Source: Pseudomonadota bacterium (lineage in GTDB: Bacteria > Pseudomonadota > Alphaproteobacteria > Rhodospirillales > UBA2165). Taken from it: a stretch of DNA of 5,430 bases. The position numbers were made by a program, and so were the translations under genes. This document shows positions 1-5,430 of the stretch, piece after piece. Below the pieces are notes generated by a model, which made no database searches, was not told the DNA's origin, and saw only the letters and a list, made by a program, of their open reading frames with translations. The stretch's first letter is position 1. Every line of letters starts with the position of its first letter. Location: positions 1-5,430 of the forward strand of contig JAQCKY010000208.1 in NCBI GenBank assembly GCA_027592155.1, read 5' to 3'.

Positions 1-774
1 CAACAGGTTCCCCCGCACGCGACCGAGATGGGCGTCGAGTTGTTCGGGGTCTAATTTAAGTGCGGCATCGAACCACGGCATTGCGTTTTCCGGCCGCCCC
101 TGGCTGATTATGTTCTGTCCGAGCCCGCTGAGCGCGTCTGTCATGTCGGGCAGACAGCGAAGCGCCGAGCGAAACGCCGCCTCACCGGCACCGTATTGAC
201 CCGCGGCATCGAGAGCGACCCCCAAATTGAACAAGGCTTGCGGATAATTCGGCTTGAGGGCGACGGCCCGGCGGTAGGCCGCAATCGCCGCCTCCAGGTG
301 CTTTTTGAGCCAGAGCGCAACGCCGAGATTGTGATAGATCTCCGCCTGGTCCGGATGACGTTTGAGCACCCGCTCATAATGGCTAACCGCCTCCCGCAGC
401 TTCTGAGTCCGTTCCAGACACAAACCGAAGTTCATCGCGGCGGCGATATTATCCGGCGTAGCGGCAACCACCTTTTGGTAGTGAGACAACGCAGCCTCGT
501 AGTCGCCGGCATCGCGTAGCGCGTTGCCGTAATTATAATTGAGTTCTGGGTGGTCCCGATTCCTGGCAACGCCGTCTTTGAGAACCGCCAACCCCTCGTC
601 GTGGCGGCCGGAGGCCCGCAACGCAACACCAAGACCGGAAACAATGTCGGCGTTACCGGGATTATCCTGGAGAATTCCTCGAAAGGCCTGAATAGCCCCG
701 TCGAGGTCGCCTGATTGGTATAGTTCGATTGCCTTAGCGACAGCCGGGGTCAATTTATCCAGTGTAGAACCCAT
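1..774 (-). CDS. Tetratricopeptide-repeat (TPR) protein, N-terminal part; C-terminus beyond the left edge
   Basis: The frame is open from ATG at 774 to base 1, giving 258 residues and no stop, so the gene is partial at its 3' end. An in-frame TGA five codons before the ATG (GTG-TGA-ATA-GGT-ACC-GTA-ATG) rules out a longer start. A weak AGG lies 7 bases upstream. After a 10-residue head, the protein is seven back-to-back 34-residue TPR units (residues about 11-44, 45-78, 79-112, 113-146, 147-180, 181-214, 215-248), with an eighth beginning at 249. Repeats 2-7 all have Gly at position 5 (G49, G83, G117, G151, G185, G219), and most have Pro at position 29 (P39, P107, P141, P175, P209, P243). TPR arrays are helical protein-binding scaffolds. 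No signal peptide or membrane segment is visible, so a cytoplasmic location is likely. In alphaproteobacteria such N-terminal arrays often precede a sulfotransferase or glycosyltransferase domain, but that part lies outside the window and the function is unknown. It is divergent from the mechanosensitive channel gene. Confidence 0.9.
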   Translation of the reverse strand, partial: MGSTLDKLTPAVAKAIELYQSGDLDGAIQAFRGILQDNPGNADIVSGLGVALRASGRHDEGLAVLKDGVARNRDHPELNYNYGNALRDAGDYEAALSHYQKVVAATPDNIAAAMNFGLCLERTQKLREAVSHYERVLKRHPDQAEIYHNLGVALWLKKHLEAAIAAYRRAVALKPNYPQALFNLGVALDAAGQYGAGEAAFRSALRCLPDMTDALSGLGQNIISQGRPENAMPWFDAALKLDPEQLDAHLGRVRGNLL

Positions 775-937
775 TACGGTACCTATTCACACCCAGAGTT
801 TTACCTTAGCCTCACGCTCAGGGGGAGGCGATGAGCTAGCCATAAATCCTTCGCTGGACCAACCCCTGCAAGCACCGATATCCTAATAAACGACCCAGTG
901 ACGGATTCCTCCTCTCGCCTTCTATTCGGAGCATACC
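775..937. promoter_or_regulatory. Divergent intergenic region between the TPR gene and the channel gene
   Basis: These 163 bases separate two genes transcribed away from each other, so they must hold promoters for both unless transcription enters from elsewhere. A short inverted repeat, GCCTC (809-813) and GAGGC (825-829), has an 11-base loop and no T-run, so it is not a convincing terminator. No start on the TPR side gives a convincing -35/-10 pair. No coding potential is apparent here. Confidence 0.5.
855..884 (+). promoter_or_regulatory. Possible sigma-70-type promoter for the channel gene
   Basis: TGGACC at 855-860 (4 of 6 to TTGACA) and TATCCT at 879-884 (4 of 6 to TATAAT) are 18 bases apart. 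This would put the transcript start near 891 and give a leader of roughly 45 bases before the ATG at 938. The match is modest and could be chance. Confidence 0.25.
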
Positions 938-2245
938 ATGCAGCGGTTTCTCGACCCCGATTATCTCGCGGCCCAATGGGCGCTCGTTCAAACATGGTTT
1001 ACCGAACAGGTATTGGTGACGAGCAGCTTGATCCAGCTTGTGGTCATTGCCGTTGCCTTTATTCTCGCCTTTGCGATAGCGCCATGGATTCGCCGAGGCG
1101 TGACCTCGATCGGCAAGTGGCGAACCGGAGCCCCCTGGCTATCAACGCCCTGTGCGGCAATCGCGTCCATCGCCTTACCGCTATCCTGGCTGCTTTTAGT
1201 TTGGATTTCCAGCGTCACTGCCCTTCAGGCTGAATGGCCGCACCGACTGTTGACGATTGCAGTGTCGTTGCTCACTGCCTGGGTCGTCATCCGACTCGCC
1301 TCGACATTGATCCGCGACAAAACATGGTCGAATACCGTATCGACGATTGCCTGGTTTATCGCCGCATTGAACATCTTGAATCTTTTAGACCCGACAATCA
1401 AAGTTCTGGATGACGCCGCCTTCACGTTGGGTGACGTCAGTATTTCGGCGCTGACCGTGATCAAGGGTGTGTTGGCCTTAGCGGTCCTTCTATGGATGGC
1501 CACGATCATCTCGGGCATGATGGAACGCCGGATTAGCCGGTCCGCAAATTTAACGCCATCGGTTCAAGTTCTATTCAGCAAACTTCTTAAAGTGGTTTTG
1601 ATTGCCGTAGCAGTCGTCATCGCGTTGTCGAGCGTCGGCATCGATCTCACCGCCTTTACCGTCTTTACCGGTGCCCTAGGTGTCGGTGTCGGTTTTGGTT
1701 TACAAAAGATCGTGGCGAACCTGATCAGCGGCATCCTGATCCTGATGGATAAGTCAATTAAGCCGGGCGACGTCATCGAGGTCGGCGGCACTTACGGGTG
1801 GGTTAACTCCCTGGGCGGCCGCTATGCCTCGGTCGTGACCCGCGACGGCATCGAGCACCTGATCCCCAACGAAGAACTGATCACCCAGCGCGTTTCCAAT
1901 TGGACTCACAGCAGCAGTCAAATCCGCCTGAAAATTCCGGTGGGGATCTCCTATAACGCCGATGTTCGCAAAGCAATCGAGCTATGCATTGAGGCTGCGA
2001 ACGAGGTCGAACGCATTCTCTCCGAGCCGAAGGCAGCCTGCCTGGTAAAAGGGTTCGGCGACAGTTCGGTAGACCTGGAAATTCGGGTTTGGATCAATGA
2101 TCCGAAAAACGGCGTCTCAAACGTCAAGAGCGCGGTTCTGCTAATCGTCTGGGACAAGTTCCATGAGCACGGGATCGAGATCCCCTTCCCCCAACGCGAC
2201 CTCCATATCAAATCCGCGGAACCGCTGCGGATCATAGAGCCATAG
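938..2245 (+). CDS. MscS-family mechanosensitive ion channel with extended membrane domain (435 aa)
   Basis: Likely an inner-membrane channel that opens under membrane tension and releases solutes during osmotic downshock. The start is supported by GGAG at 928-931, 6 bases before the ATG. About six hydrophobic segments (roughly residues 30-49, 73-92, 104-122, 132-148, 171-192, 214-233) precede the pore helix. E. coli MscS (286 aa) has three membrane helices in all, so this is a longer family member. The pore helix (about 238-270) carries the small-residue packing pattern G245, G248, G250, G252, G254, followed by Q256 and a Gly at 265 near the usual kink. It leads into KPGDVIEVGG (275-284), where the MscS beta domain begins. 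The stretch around DGIEHLIPNEEL (303-314) matches the family's conserved DG-x(n)-IPN element. Residues 330-425 form the C-terminal alpha/beta domain and end in the typical HGIEIPFPQRDLHI. The exact subfamily and any ion selectivity cannot be assigned. The GTPase gene follows 27 bases later on the same strand. Confidence 0.93.
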   Translation: MQRFLDPDYLAAQWALVQTWFTEQVLVTSSLIQLVVIAVAFILAFAIAPWIRRGVTSIGKWRTGAPWLSTPCAAIASIALPLSWLLLVWISSVTALQAEWPHRLLTIAVSLLTAWVVIRLASTLIRDKTWSNTVSTIAWFIAALNILNLLDPTIKVLDDAAFTLGDVSISALTVIKGVLALAVLLWMATIISGMMERRISRSANLTPSVQVLFSKLLKVVLIAVAVVIALSSVGIDLTAFTVFTGALGVGVGFGLQKIVANLISGILILMDKSIKPGDVIEVGGTYGWVNSLGGRYASVVTRDGIEHLIPNEELITQRVSNWTHSSSQIRLKIPVGISYNADVRKAIELCIEAANEVERILSEPKAACLVKGFGDSSVDLEIRVWINDPKNGVSNVKSAVLLIVWDKFHEHGIEIPFPQRDLHIKSAEPLRIIEP

Positions 2246-2272
2246 CCGCCGCGATACGCTAAGCTGTAAACC

Positions 2273-3307
2273 ATGGCCAAAATCAATCGCATCCCCATTC
2301 TTCTGCTCAGCGGTTTCTTGGGCAGCGGCAAGACGACCCTGCTCCGGCATCTCTTGGCGTCGGAAGAAACCCGTGATACGGCGGTGATGGTCAATGAGTT
2401 CGGCGAGGTCGGGCTGGATCACCATCTGTTCGGGTCGAGCGAGACCGCCTTTGTTCTTGAAAACGGCTGCATCTGTTGCAGCGTCCGCGACGATCTTGAA
2501 GGCAGCTTGGAAGAGCTGTTCTGGATGCGGATGCGCCGGGAAATTCCCACCTTCCGCCGCGTCGTGATCGAGACCACCGGGCTGGCCGATCCCTACCGGG
2601 TGATGGGATTAGTGGGCGGAAAATCCCTGGCGGCTGAACGGTTCGAATGGCGGTCGGTGGCGACGGCGGTTGACGGTCTCAACGGCGCCCGGACGCTGGA
2701 GCGGCACGCGGAATCGGTTGCCCAAGCAACGATCGCCGACCACCTCATTCTGACCAAGACAGATATCGCCGACGAGACGCAAATCGCCGCCCTCGCGGAT
2801 CGGCTGCGGATCCTAAATCCCGGCGCGGATATTCTGACATCGCGGAACGGCGATTTAGGCGCCTCGATAGACAGCCTGCTCGAACCGCGCGGTCAGAGTG
2901 CCGAAATCCCAGCTACCGTTGACGAGTCGCCTCATTCCGATGAGATACAGGCGACCTGGCTAAGGCTGACCGGTCCGGTTGAACGGAATGCGTTTCTGGG
3001 GGCCGTCGGCCGACTCATCGATCGATTCGGCGAGGACATCTTGCGGGCCAAAGGGATCGTCGCTTTCGCCGGCAGCGACGACTTGTCGGTGGTGCAATAT
3101 GCCCCTGGCGGGGCGGTCGACATCGAACCGGCACCTTACATCGAGCGGGAGGGACAGCCCCTCGGCCTCGTAGTCATCGCTGACCGCGTGTCCGCGGATA
3201 AACTCTTGGCCGTCTTCGAGCAAGCCGACCTCGGCGGCGCGGTCACCCTCGCGTCAGATCATGAGCACGACCACAAGAGCCACGATCACGCCGCTCATCC
3301 CCACTAA
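2273..3307 (+). CDS. COG0523 (CobW/ZNG-type) GTP-binding metal-trafficking protein with His-rich C-terminus (344 aa)
   Basis: A G3E-class P-loop GTPase of the family that includes CobW, nitrile-hydratase activators and zinc chaperones. These proteins couple GTP hydrolysis to delivery of a metal to client proteins. The Walker A motif GFLGSGKT is at 14-21. The family's metal-binding GCICC is at 65-69 (C66, C68, C69). The switch/Walker B region is VVIETTGLADP (97-107). The base-recognition motif is TKTD (161-164), a common family variant of NKxD. A CobW C-terminal domain spans about 226-320. The last 16 residues (329-344) are rich in His and Asp (7 His), as expected for loading zinc or a similar metal. 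An in-frame TAA at 2267-2269, two codons before the ATG, excludes a longer start, and Walker A is too near the N-terminus for a later one. No clear Shine-Dalgarno is visible in the 27-base gap after the channel gene, so translation may depend on coupling. I see no obvious Zur-like palindrome upstream. The metal and client are unknown; cobalt use for cobalamin has no support from the neighbours. Confidence 0.93.
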   Translation: MAKINRIPILLLSGFLGSGKTTLLRHLLASEETRDTAVMVNEFGEVGLDHHLFGSSETAFVLENGCICCSVRDDLEGSLEELFWMRMRREIPTFRRVVIETTGLADPYRVMGLVGGKSLAAERFEWRSVATAVDGLNGARTLERHAESVAQATIADHLILTKTDIADETQIAALADRLRILNPGADILTSRNGDLGASIDSLLEPRGQSAEIPATVDESPHSDEIQATWLRLTGPVERNAFLGAVGRLIDRFGEDILRAKGIVAFAGSDDLSVVQYAPGGAVDIEPAPYIEREGQPLGLVVIADRVSADKLLAVFEQADLGGAVTLASDHEHDHKSHDHAAHPH

Positions 3308-3317
3308 GAGACGTCCC

Positions 3318-3341
3318 GTCGCTCAGGCGGCGACCTCTTTT
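3318..3341 (+). terminator. Weak possible terminator after the GTPase gene, inside the dehydrogenase 3' end
   Basis: GTCGC (3318-3322) and GCGAC (3330-3334) can form a 5-bp stem with a 7-base loop, followed by CTCTTTT (3335-3341). An outer pairing of AAGAG (3306-3310) with CTCTT (3335-3339) could extend it across a one-sided bulge. The stem is short and most of it overlaps the dehydrogenase coding end, so it may be coincidental. If real, it would serve the plus-strand transcript. Confidence 0.3.
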
Positions 3342-4429
3342 GACGGGATGATGCTGACATGGATCGCGCCTTCGACACCCTCGCCACCGATGGAGCGGAC
3401 CGCGAGATCGACCTCGTCGAGGGCGAACTGGTGGGTCGCCATCAAATCTAGCGGATAGTCGCCCGACGAAATCAACCGGATCGCCGTCTCGACCGCTTGG
3501 TAGCTGTGGCCACGGACGGCTCTCAGAGTGACGCGTTTCGACCGCATGTCATTGGCCGGGAAATTTTCGATGTTCCCGCCGGTGGCGAACACCGCCGTGC
3601 CGGTCTTTTTGACCGCGCGGATGGCGTTCACCAAGGTGTCGGGGCCGCCCGCCAGATCCATTGCGGCATCCACGCCCTTGCCGTTGGTCAGATCGTAAAC
3701 CTTTTCGATCAAGTCTTCCTTCTCGACGTCGATGATGTCATGCGCGCCGAATTTCTTGGCGACCTCGAGACGCGCGGCATCCCGGGTTAGGCCGCTGACG
3801 ATAATGCGTTCGGCGCCGAGCTTGCTCGCCGCGAGCACGGCGGCCAAGCCTTGTTGGCCGGGCCCCTGAATCAAGACCGTCTGGCCCATCCTGAGGCCGG
3901 CGTCATATTCGGTCCATTGAACGCCATTGCTCATCGGAATGGCCATCGCCAGATGATGCGCCGGAACGCCTTCCTTGACCCGGTGGATGACCGAGCGGGG
4001 GTGTAAGTACATGAACCGGCTGTAGCCGCCCCACAGGCCATGCTCCAGATCCACCGGCGACGAGCCGTAGCGCATCCAGGTTCCGGCCGGCCCCCGGGTC
4101 TCGGTTTGAGGACAAAGACGGAAGTCACCGGTCCGGCAGATATCGCATTGGCCGCAAGGCATATATTCCTCGAGCGCGATGCGGTCGCCGACCTTGAGAT
4201 CCCAGTTACGTTCGGCGAGACGGCCCAGCTTGACCACTCGGCCGACATTCTCATGGCCCATAATGCGGGGCGTCTTGTTGCGTTGATAGCTGCCCCAATC
4301 CGATCCGCAAATGCCGGCAGCTTCGAGTTCTAAAAGCCCGGCATCCTCGGCGATATCCGGAATATCAAATTCCCGGAGTTCGGTCTTCAAAATGTCGGTG
4401 GTGACGGCGGCGAGTGTTTTATCAGCCAT
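3323..4429 (-). CDS. Zinc-type medium-chain alcohol/polyol dehydrogenase (MDR superfamily, 368 aa)
   Basis: Probably a cytoplasmic oxidoreductase that interconverts an alcohol or polyol and a carbonyl with NAD(P). The N-terminal GroES-like domain carries the catalytic-zinc residues C41 (in CGSD), H59 and E60 (in GHENVG). It also has a full structural-zinc loop with C92, C95, C98 and C106 (CxxCxxCx7C). The Rossmann domain starts about residue 183 with GPGQQG at 189-194 (GxGxxG). The length is normal for the family. The frame is open 52 codons further upstream to an ATG at 4585, but the start at 4429 is preferred. It has AGGGAGGG (4439-4446) 9 bases upstream, and the upstream stretch looks unlike the family. 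Two oddities are visible. The acidic residue usually ending the second Rossmann strand in NAD-dependent enzymes is G213, with R216 nearby. By my alignment, I164 sits where related enzymes have a Cys or Glu near the catalytic zinc. The substrate cannot be assigned; threonine or sorbitol dehydrogenase-like enzymes are the nearest type. It is convergent with the GTPase (15-base gap) and divergent from the EamA gene. Confidence 0.92.
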   Translation of the reverse strand: MADKTLAAVTTDILKTELREFDIPDIAEDAGLLELEAAGICGSDWGSYQRNKTPRIMGHENVGRVVKLGRLAERNWDLKVGDRIALEEYMPCGQCDICRTGDFRLCPQTETRGPAGTWMRYGSSPVDLEHGLWGGYSRFMYLHPRSVIHRVKEGVPAHHLAMAIPMSNGVQWTEYDAGLRMGQTVLIQGPGQQGLAAVLAASKLGAERIIVSGLTRDAARLEVAKKFGAHDIIDVEKEDLIEKVYDLTNGKGVDAAMDLAGGPDTLVNAIRAVKKTGTAVFATGGNIENFPANDMRSKRVTLRAVRGHSYQAVETAIRLISSGDYPLDLMATHQFALDEVDLAVRSIGGEGVEGAIHVSIIPSKEVAA

Positions 4430-4438
4430 GGCGTTATG

Positions 4439-4446
4439 CCCTCCCT
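4439..4446 (-). promoter_or_regulatory. Shine-Dalgarno deciding the dehydrogenase start
   Basis: On the minus strand this reads AGGGAGGG, a near-ideal ribosome binding site, 9 bases before the ATG at 4429. It is the main reason for rejecting the far upstream ATG at 4585 in the same open frame. Confidence 0.8.
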
Positions 4447-4491
4447 GTATTTTAATCTGCATATTCTGCGCGGTACGCTGAATTACTCTGC

Positions 4492-4524
4492 ACCAAATTT
4501 CTGAAATGGAAAACCAAATCCATT
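4492..4524. promoter_or_regulatory. Operator-like cluster of direct and inverted repeats
   Basis: ACCAAAT occurs at 4492-4498 and again at 4513-4519, 21 bases apart, about two turns of the DNA helix. Overlapping these are a palindrome ATTTC-T-GAAAT (4497-4507) and an inverted repeat AATGGA (4505-4510) / TCCATT (4519-4524) with an 8-base spacer. The arrangement in a divergent promoter region resembles a regulator binding site, but the units are short and no regulator gene is in the window. Confidence 0.3.
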
Positions 4525-4586
4525 GATGCGAATTTTCTATCTTCAGGAATTCGCCGTTGATAGGCTGTCGCCAACGCTCTTCCATT

Positions 4587-4593
4587 GGAAGGA
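4587..4593 (+). promoter_or_regulatory. Shine-Dalgarno deciding the EamA transporter start
   Basis: GGAAGGA lies 7 bases before the ATG at 4601. It favours this start over the in-frame ATG at 4526, which has only a distant GGA upstream. Confidence 0.7.
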
Positions 4594-4600
4594 TCTCCCG

Positions 4601-5430
4601 ATGCTCGGCGGTCTCCTCTCACTGCTGTCTGCCGTAACCTTTGCGTTCAGCAACGTGGCCGCGCGGCGCGGCGTTATTCGCGGCAGCGTCCTGCAAGCCC
4701 TCGCCATTACCGTGCCGATCGGCGTTCCGATTTTTTTGATCGCCGCCCTCGCGGCCGGGGTCATTGGGACGATCACGGATTTTTCACCGACAGCCCTCTT
4801 GTTCCTCGCCCTTGCAGGCTTCTTCCACTTCGTTTGGGGGCGGTATTGTAACTACCGGGCGATCAACGCCATCGGCAGCAACCTGGCATCTCCGGTACAG
4901 CAATCCAGCTTAATCGTCTCCCTAGGCCTCGCCGTATGGCTGCTGGGAGAAAGCTTTTCGGCGCTGAGAATTTTCGGCATCGCCTGCATCGTCATCGGCC
5001 CGGCGATCATGCTGCCCAGGCGGCGGGGCGAGGCGGCCCGGAAATCCACGCCGTCCCCCGAATTTCAACCGCGCTATGCGGAGGGTTACAGCTTCGCCAT
5101 TCTCTCCTCGATGGGCTACGGGTTAAGCCCGATTTTCATCCGATCAGCCCTGATCGGCACGACACCTGGAACCGGGTTGGTCGGCGGGTTGGTGTCCTAC
5201 ACCGCGGCCACGGTCATCGTGGGCCTGATCTTGTTCTGGCGTCAGCCCCGTTGTGACATCTTCGAGGTCGGTGCCGAACCGGCAAAATGGTTCGCCGTCT
5301 CCGGTGTCTTCGTTTGCGTCTCGCAAATGCTCCGCTTCATGGCCCTCGCTATTGCACCGGTCAGCGTCGTGACCCCGATCCAACGGACGACGATTGTGTT
5401 CCGCGTTCTCTTTGGCTGGTTTATCAACCG
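4601..5430 (+). CDS. EamA/DMT-superfamily membrane transporter, partial at the 3' end
   Basis: The frame is open from ATG 4601 to the right edge: 276 full codons plus two bases, with no stop. A full EamA protein is usually about 290-310 residues, so little is missing. The product is an inner-membrane drug/metabolite-type transporter. The first EamA unit covers about residues 3-138, with hydrophobic helices near 3-18, 31-55, 64-80, 94-115 and 122-138 and the typical GE pair at 116-117 (WLLGESFSALRIFG). A positively charged linker (RRRGEAARK, 140-148) follows. The second unit begins about 162 with helices near 163-183, 190-212 and 230-250. The internal duplication is visible: LASPVQQSS (95-103) corresponds to VVTPIQRTT (256-264). 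The start is chosen for its Shine-Dalgarno and because the first helix begins at once. An in-frame ATG at 4526 would add 25 mostly polar residues. The substrate is unknown. The gene shares a divergent control region with the dehydrogenase, so the two may be co-regulated. Confidence 0.88.
   Translation, partial: MLGGLLSLLSAVTFAFSNVAARRGVIRGSVLQALAITVPIGVPIFLIAALAAGVIGTITDFSPTALLFLALAGFFHFVWGRYCNYRAINAIGSNLASPVQQSSLIVSLGLAVWLLGESFSALRIFGIACIVIGPAIMLPRRRGEAARKSTPSPEFQPRYAEGYSFAILSSMGYGLSPIFIRSALIGTTPGTGLVGGLVSYTAATVIVGLILFWRQPRCDIFEVGAEPAKWFAVSGVFVCVSQMLRFMALAIAPVSVVTPIQRTTIVFRVLFGWFIN

Larger units (their letters stand above)
4430..4600. promoter_or_regulatory. Divergent control region between the dehydrogenase and EamA genes
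   Basis: These 171 bases are visibly more AT-rich than the flanking genes and must contain the start signals for both divergent genes. I cannot pick a -35/-10 pair with confidence on either strand. The central part (4492-4524) holds small direct and inverted repeats, listed separately. The dehydrogenase frame is open right across this region, but that stretch shows no family-like sequence and is treated as non-coding. Confidence 0.5.

Noticed and set aside
196..519. 107-residue open frame on the plus strand
   Set aside because: It is antisense to the TPR gene, whose frame shows seven perfectly phased repeats.
809..829. GCCTC/GAGGC hairpin upstream of the TPR gene as a terminator or attenuator
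   Set aside because: The stem is only 5 bp with an 11-base loop and there is no T-run on either strand.
898..1233. 111-residue plus-strand frame overlapping the start of the channel gene
   Set aside because: It is a different frame over the first membrane helices of the channel and has no family resemblance.
2246..2272. Zur-type operator upstream of the COG0523 GTPase
   Set aside because: The 27-base gap contains no AT-rich palindrome resembling a Zur site.
1951..2394. 147-residue open frame on the minus strand
   Set aside because: It lies antisense to the end of the channel gene and the start of the GTPase gene, both well supported by motifs; its translation has no recognisable domain.
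3931..4254. 107-residue minus-strand frame
   Set aside because: It is a shifted frame inside the dehydrogenase gene, over its structural-zinc region, and has no domain of its own.
4430..4585. 52-codon N-terminal extension of the dehydrogenase to an ATG at 4585
   Set aside because: The family does not need it, the stretch has no recognisable domain, and a strong AGGGAGGG site sits at the correct distance before the ATG at 4429.
4585..4851. 88-residue plus-strand frame at the EamA start
   Set aside because: It is a different frame from the EamA coding sequence, is rich in Arg and Pro, and stops where the hydrophobic EamA frame continues to the window edge.

Overview
The window looks like ordinary chromosome from a GC-rich proteobacterium, most likely an alphaproteobacterium (Rhodospirillales-like). 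I base this on the GC-rich codon use and the kinds of genes present (34-residue TPR protein, long MscS-type channel, COG0523 GTPase, medium-chain dehydrogenase, EamA transporter). The assignment is inferred from protein style; no rRNA or other marker is present. I see no tRNA, CRISPR array, insertion sequence or phage gene.

Layout: (1) 1-774, minus strand: N-terminal 258 residues of a tetratricopeptide-repeat protein that runs off the left edge. (2) 775-937: divergent intergenic region. (3) 938-2245, plus strand: a 435-residue MscS-family mechanosensitive channel with an enlarged membrane domain. (4) 2273-3307, plus strand: a COG0523 (CobW/ZNG-type) metal-handling GTPase with a His-rich tail, 27 bases behind the channel gene and probably co-transcribed with it. 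(5) 3323-4429, minus strand: a zinc-type medium-chain dehydrogenase, convergent with the GTPase and only 15 bases from it. (6) 4430-4600: a second divergent region, with small repeats that could be an operator. (7) 4601 to the right edge, plus strand: an EamA/DMT-family membrane transporter, cut off in its second half.

The genes do not form one obvious pathway. The channel and GTPase may share a transcript. The dehydrogenase and EamA transporter share a divergent control region and could be co-regulated, for example for oxidation and transport of a small metabolite, but the substrate cannot be read from the sequence. A GTPase of a family that includes zinc chaperones lies beside an enzyme with both zinc sites of its family; this is suggestive only. 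I found no convincing undescribed system. The findings are modest points: cofactor and metal-site oddities in the dehydrogenase, the operator-like repeats, an ambiguous EamA start and an overlapping gene end.
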